The notes beneath the pieces were generated by a model, which saw nothing but the letters and a program-made list of their open reading frames with translations, did not search any database and was not told where the DNA came from. Of a stretch of 64,000 nucleotides of DNA, positions 60,481 to 64,000 are shown piece by piece; position 1 is the stretch's first letter, and each line of letters begins with the position of its first letter. This DNA comes from Asparagopsis taxiformis (lineage: Eukaryota; Rhodophyta; Florideophyceae; Bonnemaisoniales; Bonnemaisoniaceae), in the NCBI GenBank assembly GCA_030407315.1, contig JALQPE010002860.1:1-64000 (forward strand). The letters run 5' to 3'. The position numbers were made by a program, and so were the translations under genes.

Positions 60481-60837
60481 CAAGAATATTTACGGAGTAA
60501 TTTTTGTTGCGCTGAGATGGCTAAGTAGAGGAGCTCCAGTGGCCAAGACGGGGTTATTGAGCTGCAGCAGATCGATTGAAATGGTGTGTCAACTAAGTCT
60601 GCAGCTTAACGAAAGTAGAGAAGAGACGAAGGCGGGACGTGTATGTAGTGGAGTTCTGCAATAGTAGGCTAGCTTAGCCTTAATAGCTATTAATGGAGGA
60701 AAGAGAGAGAGAGAATCGTGAGTACTATGTAAGCGGTAGAAACTAAGTCGCAGAAATCGGTATAGGATATATTTCCTGCCATCGGAACGATTCCCCTCAC
60801 TACAGGCATCCATACGTTTATAGAGCCGGGCTGCCAT
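60481..60837. other. Gap, nothing recognised
   Basis: Short gap between the tandem array and the next reverse-strand frames. Confidence 0.45.
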
Positions 60838-61128
60838 CTAGACCTCTTGTCTGGAGCTATTAGCTGGACGTCTTTCACCCGAATTTGTTCGCGATATAGC
60901 TGCATGTTCAGAGCGTCCTTTCTTCAGATGTCTGTTCACGAGTAGTAACCCTTCGAATGTGCTCCCGTCAGACATAAATTTTGGCCGAAACAGAGTGATA
61001 GCGTCACCTGCCCGAATATCATTGTTGCAATGTTCTCCGTCGAGCGTTGTGGTGGAGACGACACGCCTCGCGTTTCTTTTCTCGGTTGCTTGCATTGCAT
61101 CGAGTTGCGGGCCTATCACACCTTCCAT
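60838..61128 (-). CDS. Unassigned reverse-strand frame, possibly a further exon of the gene at 61276-61842
   Basis: 96 codons from ATG 61128 (MEGVIGPQLDAMQATEKR...). Composition is protein-like (FRPKFMSDGSTFEGLLLVNR), but no family is recognised. The upstream gene ends just after a GTATGC that could be a 5' splice site near 61322, so this may be spliced to it. Confidence 0.3.
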   Translation of the reverse strand: MEGVIGPQLDAMQATEKRNARRVVSTTTLDGEHCNNDIRAGDAITLFRPKFMSDGSTFEGLLLVNRHLKKGRSEHAAISRTNSGERRPANSSRQEV

Positions 61129-61275
61129 ATTTAATTCTTGTTGTTCTTCTCCGATTGCAAGAAGCTATAGCTTCTATTCTCCAGTCACTCCTTGCTGGAA
61201 AACTTCTTCTGCTCCTAGATTTCTTTCCAGTTTCGATGTTCTTTCCCTGATTCGTTCTGGCTCCTCCCAGCTTAG

Positions 61276-61842
61276 CTACCAGCTGGTAAGAGGCCCTAGA
61301 GCCTCTTGATTTGTCGTCGGCATACATATGATCCTCAACTCGTCTCCATGTCGGGCGTATACCTTTCTGTGCATCTTTTGACCGTCATGATCTGATGCAC
61401 TTACCGAAATGCGATGGAATGGGTCATTCAGAACAGCTGAACGGCATTTGACAATGAAAGAGTTTTCAATACTTTCTGAAGCAATTTGATATGCTTCATC
61501 TTCCCTTTCATCACTATTATCCCTTTTACTAGACTTTATGCAGTCCAGAATGGGTCCGGTCTGTATATCCCTTTCCGCCCATGTGCTCGGTAGCACGACT
61601 CGTACCGATGTAGTACAATGAGCTCTACGGCTACTAGACAGTCCTGGAGACATCTTTCCAAGCCTAGAGCCGCTTCTTGTTACATCTATTTCACACGTTG
61701 TATCCATGATTTGTGGGAAACATGTTTTCTGAATGAACGGTAAAATGACTTTCCTCATGTACGAGTCGCTAGGTGCTTGATCCGAAATGTCCCGCTTGAA
61801 ATTAGACATCTCACGCATACCTTCATAGTCCTTGCGTTTCAT
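61276..61842 (-). CDS. Unknown 188-residue protein
   Basis: ATG 61842, MKRKDYEGMREMSNFKRDI. Mixed composition with central Ser/Arg-rich and acidic patches; the C-terminal segment SFIVKCRSAVLNDPFHRISV is strand-like. No recognised domain and no copy elsewhere in the window. It starts 13 nt after the stop of the tail-anchored gene, in another frame, so the two may be parts of one gene with an intron or frame change. Confidence 0.4.
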   Translation of the reverse strand: MKRKDYEGMREMSNFKRDISDQAPSDSYMRKVILPFIQKTCFPQIMDTTCEIDVTRSGSRLGKMSPGLSSSRRAHCTTSVRVVLPSTWAERDIQTGPILDCIKSSKRDNSDEREDEAYQIASESIENSFIVKCRSAVLNDPFHRISVSASDHDGQKMHRKVYARHGDELRIICMPTTNQEALGPLTSW

Positions 61843-61855
61843 CCGTAGCGTTCCA

Positions 61856-62266
61856 CTAACTTAGTATTGCATAAAGCAATATTATTGCAGAGAATACTGG
61901 CCAGGTCAGCAGTTTATCCACAAGTCCGCGGTCATCTTCCGCTGCCTCTTCTCCGTCGTGGTCATCACAGCTCTCGGCCGAGCTTTCCTCAGAGCCTATC
62001 GTTTCTTCTTCTCTGGTAACTTTTCCAGCCTCAAAAAATCCAATGTGCTCTTCTCCATTGGCACTAGAAATATTCTCGTCTTCAGCAGATGCTTTTCCGA
62101 CGTTTTCGTCCGGTATATCGGCGTGAACCTCGAATGTTTCGTTCGAAACTAACGGGGTTTCCCCATTTTCGTGCCTTGTCCCACTTTCGTATGGGATTGG
62201 CAATGATTCAAACCTTCTCCGGGTTCTTCGAGGTGTATCTTTCTTCCGAACAGCTGTTCGTTTCAT
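61856..62266 (-). CDS. Small acidic protein with a C-terminal membrane helix
   Basis: 136 residues from ATG 62266. Basic start (MKRTAVRKKDTPRRTRRRFE), long acidic middle, then LLTWPVFSAIILLYAIL at the very end, a single membrane segment. The build is that of a tail-anchored protein. Family unknown. It could also be the N-terminal half of a longer protein continuing at 61842. Confidence 0.45.
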   Translation of the reverse strand: MKRTAVRKKDTPRRTRRRFESLPIPYESGTRHENGETPLVSNETFEVHADIPDENVGKASAEDENISSANGEEHIGFFEAGKVTREEETIGSEESSAESCDDHDGEEAAEDDRGLVDKLLTWPVFSAIILLYAILS

Positions 62267-63104
62267 CTCTTCTCTTTGGATTCGAGAGAACCTTGCACAA
62301 ATTGTGGATTAATGTCAACTAGTAGGCAACTAATAAGATGGTATCCGTCTCTTTTTAACCAGGCCACTGTAATAGTTTATGGTACCTATATTTTCTTACC
62401 GTTACATCTTATCGAAAACTTCACACTGACTAGTGTCCTACCTAACTCAAGGAACAGGTGACTTGATTTCCCATGTTGGGTTCTTCAGCGATCTTTAATG
62501 CCTCCAACGATTCCTGCTTCCTTTTCTGAATGAAATACACGAATCATTTACAATTTAGCTTCAGTACATGGTATAATAGGCCTCAATAGTAATCTTGTTA
62601 TGGTAATAAACTATATATAGATGAGAACACGGTTGCAATTCTCTTTCGGATTGTCTACTACTCTAATTTACAGCATTTATTCGATGTTTCTCCTTCAGTA
62701 TGCAGCTAAACATCAATACCAAGACTTTTAGGTTGGTTTGACATTGCGTAGGGGCATGATTTCTATTTCTGCTAATTTATCACGTCCAGAAAATTTGACA
62801 GATCATCCGCTGCCAAATCATCTGCCACATCATCGTCTGCCAAATCATCTGCCTTCCAGTTACGACGAGGTCATTTTGAGTGGATGAGCTGTCTATTTAA
62901 GGCTGTTGATGCGCGACGTATAGGACCATTTCATCATCCGGGTATCATGAAGATGACAGGTAAGGCTGGTACGTTGTCGAGTAGGTATCTTTCCCCTCTC
63001 TCATTTCTTTCCACATGCTTTCCATGAAAGATAGTGCACTAACCATAAATATCGTTCTTCGCTGATCCTATTCTAGTCTATTGATTGCAAATGATTCTGG
63101 TATA
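62267..63104. other. AT-rich gap
   Basis: Contains a short CATCTGCCAAAT-type repeat cluster at about 62797-62852. No gene. Confidence 0.45.
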
Positions 63105-63172
63105 GGTATTGGTTGTGGGTTGGAATGGAGAAAGCTTGCAAGCTTTCTCCATTCCAACCCACAACCAATACC
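63105..63172. repeat. Perfect 68-bp palindrome, no loop
   Basis: The 34-bp left arm (GGTATTGGTTGTGGG...AAGCTTG) is followed at once by its exact reverse complement, centred on CTTGCAAG. Such loopless palindromes can extrude as cruciforms and are usually unstable. Confidence 0.93.
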
Positions 63173-63704
63173 TTTGCACGCAAAAATAGTTCAATGATGG
63201 TAAGTTTGTTCATTCCACACATACTCATGTTCTTCTCATCCTTTACAATACTTTTCTATATCCGATTGCTAACCTGTTGCAAATCATCTGTAATGGTGTT
63301 TATTTCCCTCCTGTCTGAACATCACATGGAGTGTTGAAACAGCAAGGAACTCGATTTGCTTGCACAATAGTCCTGGTTGTAGAGATAGTAAGATTTTAGA
63401 TACGATAGTTCGATTTTATGAGTAGTCTAGTCTAATAATAGAACTGAAACAATCCTTCAGGCATCTTTTACCTTGCTACATAAAAATTCTGACATCCTTT
63501 TAAACACACTTGGTTATCCCTATACATTTCTATGAAGATCACCGAGAGAGATACTCCATTCTGCCCGACATTTCGTAGCCAAATGCCTAAACATGCGGCT
63601 GGAATGGCATTTCCACCTGATTCTATCGCCCTGAACATCAATTGTAGGCACTAGAAAGTATTACCCTAGGCGTCATATTCTACTACTTTCCCGTTCTGTC
63701 CGAG
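63173..63704. other. AT-rich gap, nothing recognised
   Basis: Only short frames between the palindrome and the last array. Confidence 0.45.
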
Positions 63705-64000
63705 TCAGTACCGCCAGGCACTACAATTTACTGGTTCAGTATAGACTTCCCGGCAGTAAATTGTACTGTCTCAAGCACTAGTTCCAGGTAGTGAAACGTA
63801 CTGCCACAGGTAGCACTTCCAGGTAGTACACTGCACTGCCACAGGCAGTAACTGGTACTGTCCTATGCCCCTGCCGAGGACATCACTATCAGACAGTACT
63901 TTACACTGATTTGGACAGCTCTATAATACATCAAAATCTACTACATTTTGTAGTGCTGTGGGGCAGCAATTCACATATCCTGGAGCAGTACAGCGTGGCA
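63705..64000. repeat. Array of CAGTA/TACTG units (array 3), running off the window
   Basis: More diverged units of the kind seen in arrays 1 and 2: GGCAGTAAATTGTACTGTCTC, CAGGTAGTGAAACGTACTGCC, GGCAGTAACTGGTACTGTCC, TCAGACAGTACTTTACACTG. Confidence 0.72.

Noticed and set aside
1..64000. tRNA, rRNA or other structured RNA genes
   Set aside because: None recognised by eye; the only tRNA-like sequences are retrotransposon primer-binding sites.

Overview
This is nuclear DNA of a eukaryote, not a bacterium or phage. It holds LTR retrotransposons with tRNA primer-binding sites, a MULE transposase with a FAR1-like zinc region, a chromodomain integrase, a SET domain, Kozak-like GCCATGG starts, AATAAA signals, and no operons or Shine-Dalgarno spacing. 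Genes are intron-poor and spaced among dense repeats. An alga or other protist fits; an intron-poor red alga such as Chondrus is possible, but the sequence does not prove it.

Layout. (1) 1-3.9 kb: MULE transposase gene with one in-frame TAG. (2) 5.0-15.1 kb: a young Ty1/copia element (copia-1, identical LTR cores, TSD gaaat) whose 3' LTR is split by a second intact copia element in reverse orientation (copia-2, TSD cagcc). (3) 15.1-21.2 kb: LTR debris and two small single genes (a basic/acidic nuclear-type protein and a zinc-ribbon-like protein). (4) 21.2-23.7 kb: 5' half of a decayed third copia, cut off by a stand-alone gypsy-type LTR. (5) 24-62 kb: an unusual repeated gene neighbourhood, described below, interrupted by a 12.7-kb Ty3/gypsy chromovirus (29.3-42.0 kb) that carries an extra gene in antisense. 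(6) 57-64 kb: a partial gene duplicate, a ~118-bp tandem array, two small unknown genes, a perfect 68-bp palindrome, and the start of another palindrome-rich array.

The most novel content is the 24-56 kb neighbourhood. Two diverged copies encode a large protein combining a ParB/DGQHR-like N-terminus, a bacterial-type beta-class amino-DNA methyltransferase (DPPY/DPPF, then a HEQK-like segment and motif I) and a C-terminal SET domain. Each copy is followed by foldback repeats. Around them recur an orphan gene family B (three copies), an orphan family C (two copies, convergent with B), a second ParB-like gene (E), a small gene (D), and arrays of CAGTAAA/TTTACTG palindromes placed just upstream of B. 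The order [array]-B-C-methyltransferase/SET-foldback-(D,E)-[array]-B-C looks like a multi-gene cassette present more than once, possibly a large mobile or virus-derived element. Most copies carry frame changes or stops, so the copies here may be fossils, or may hide small introns.
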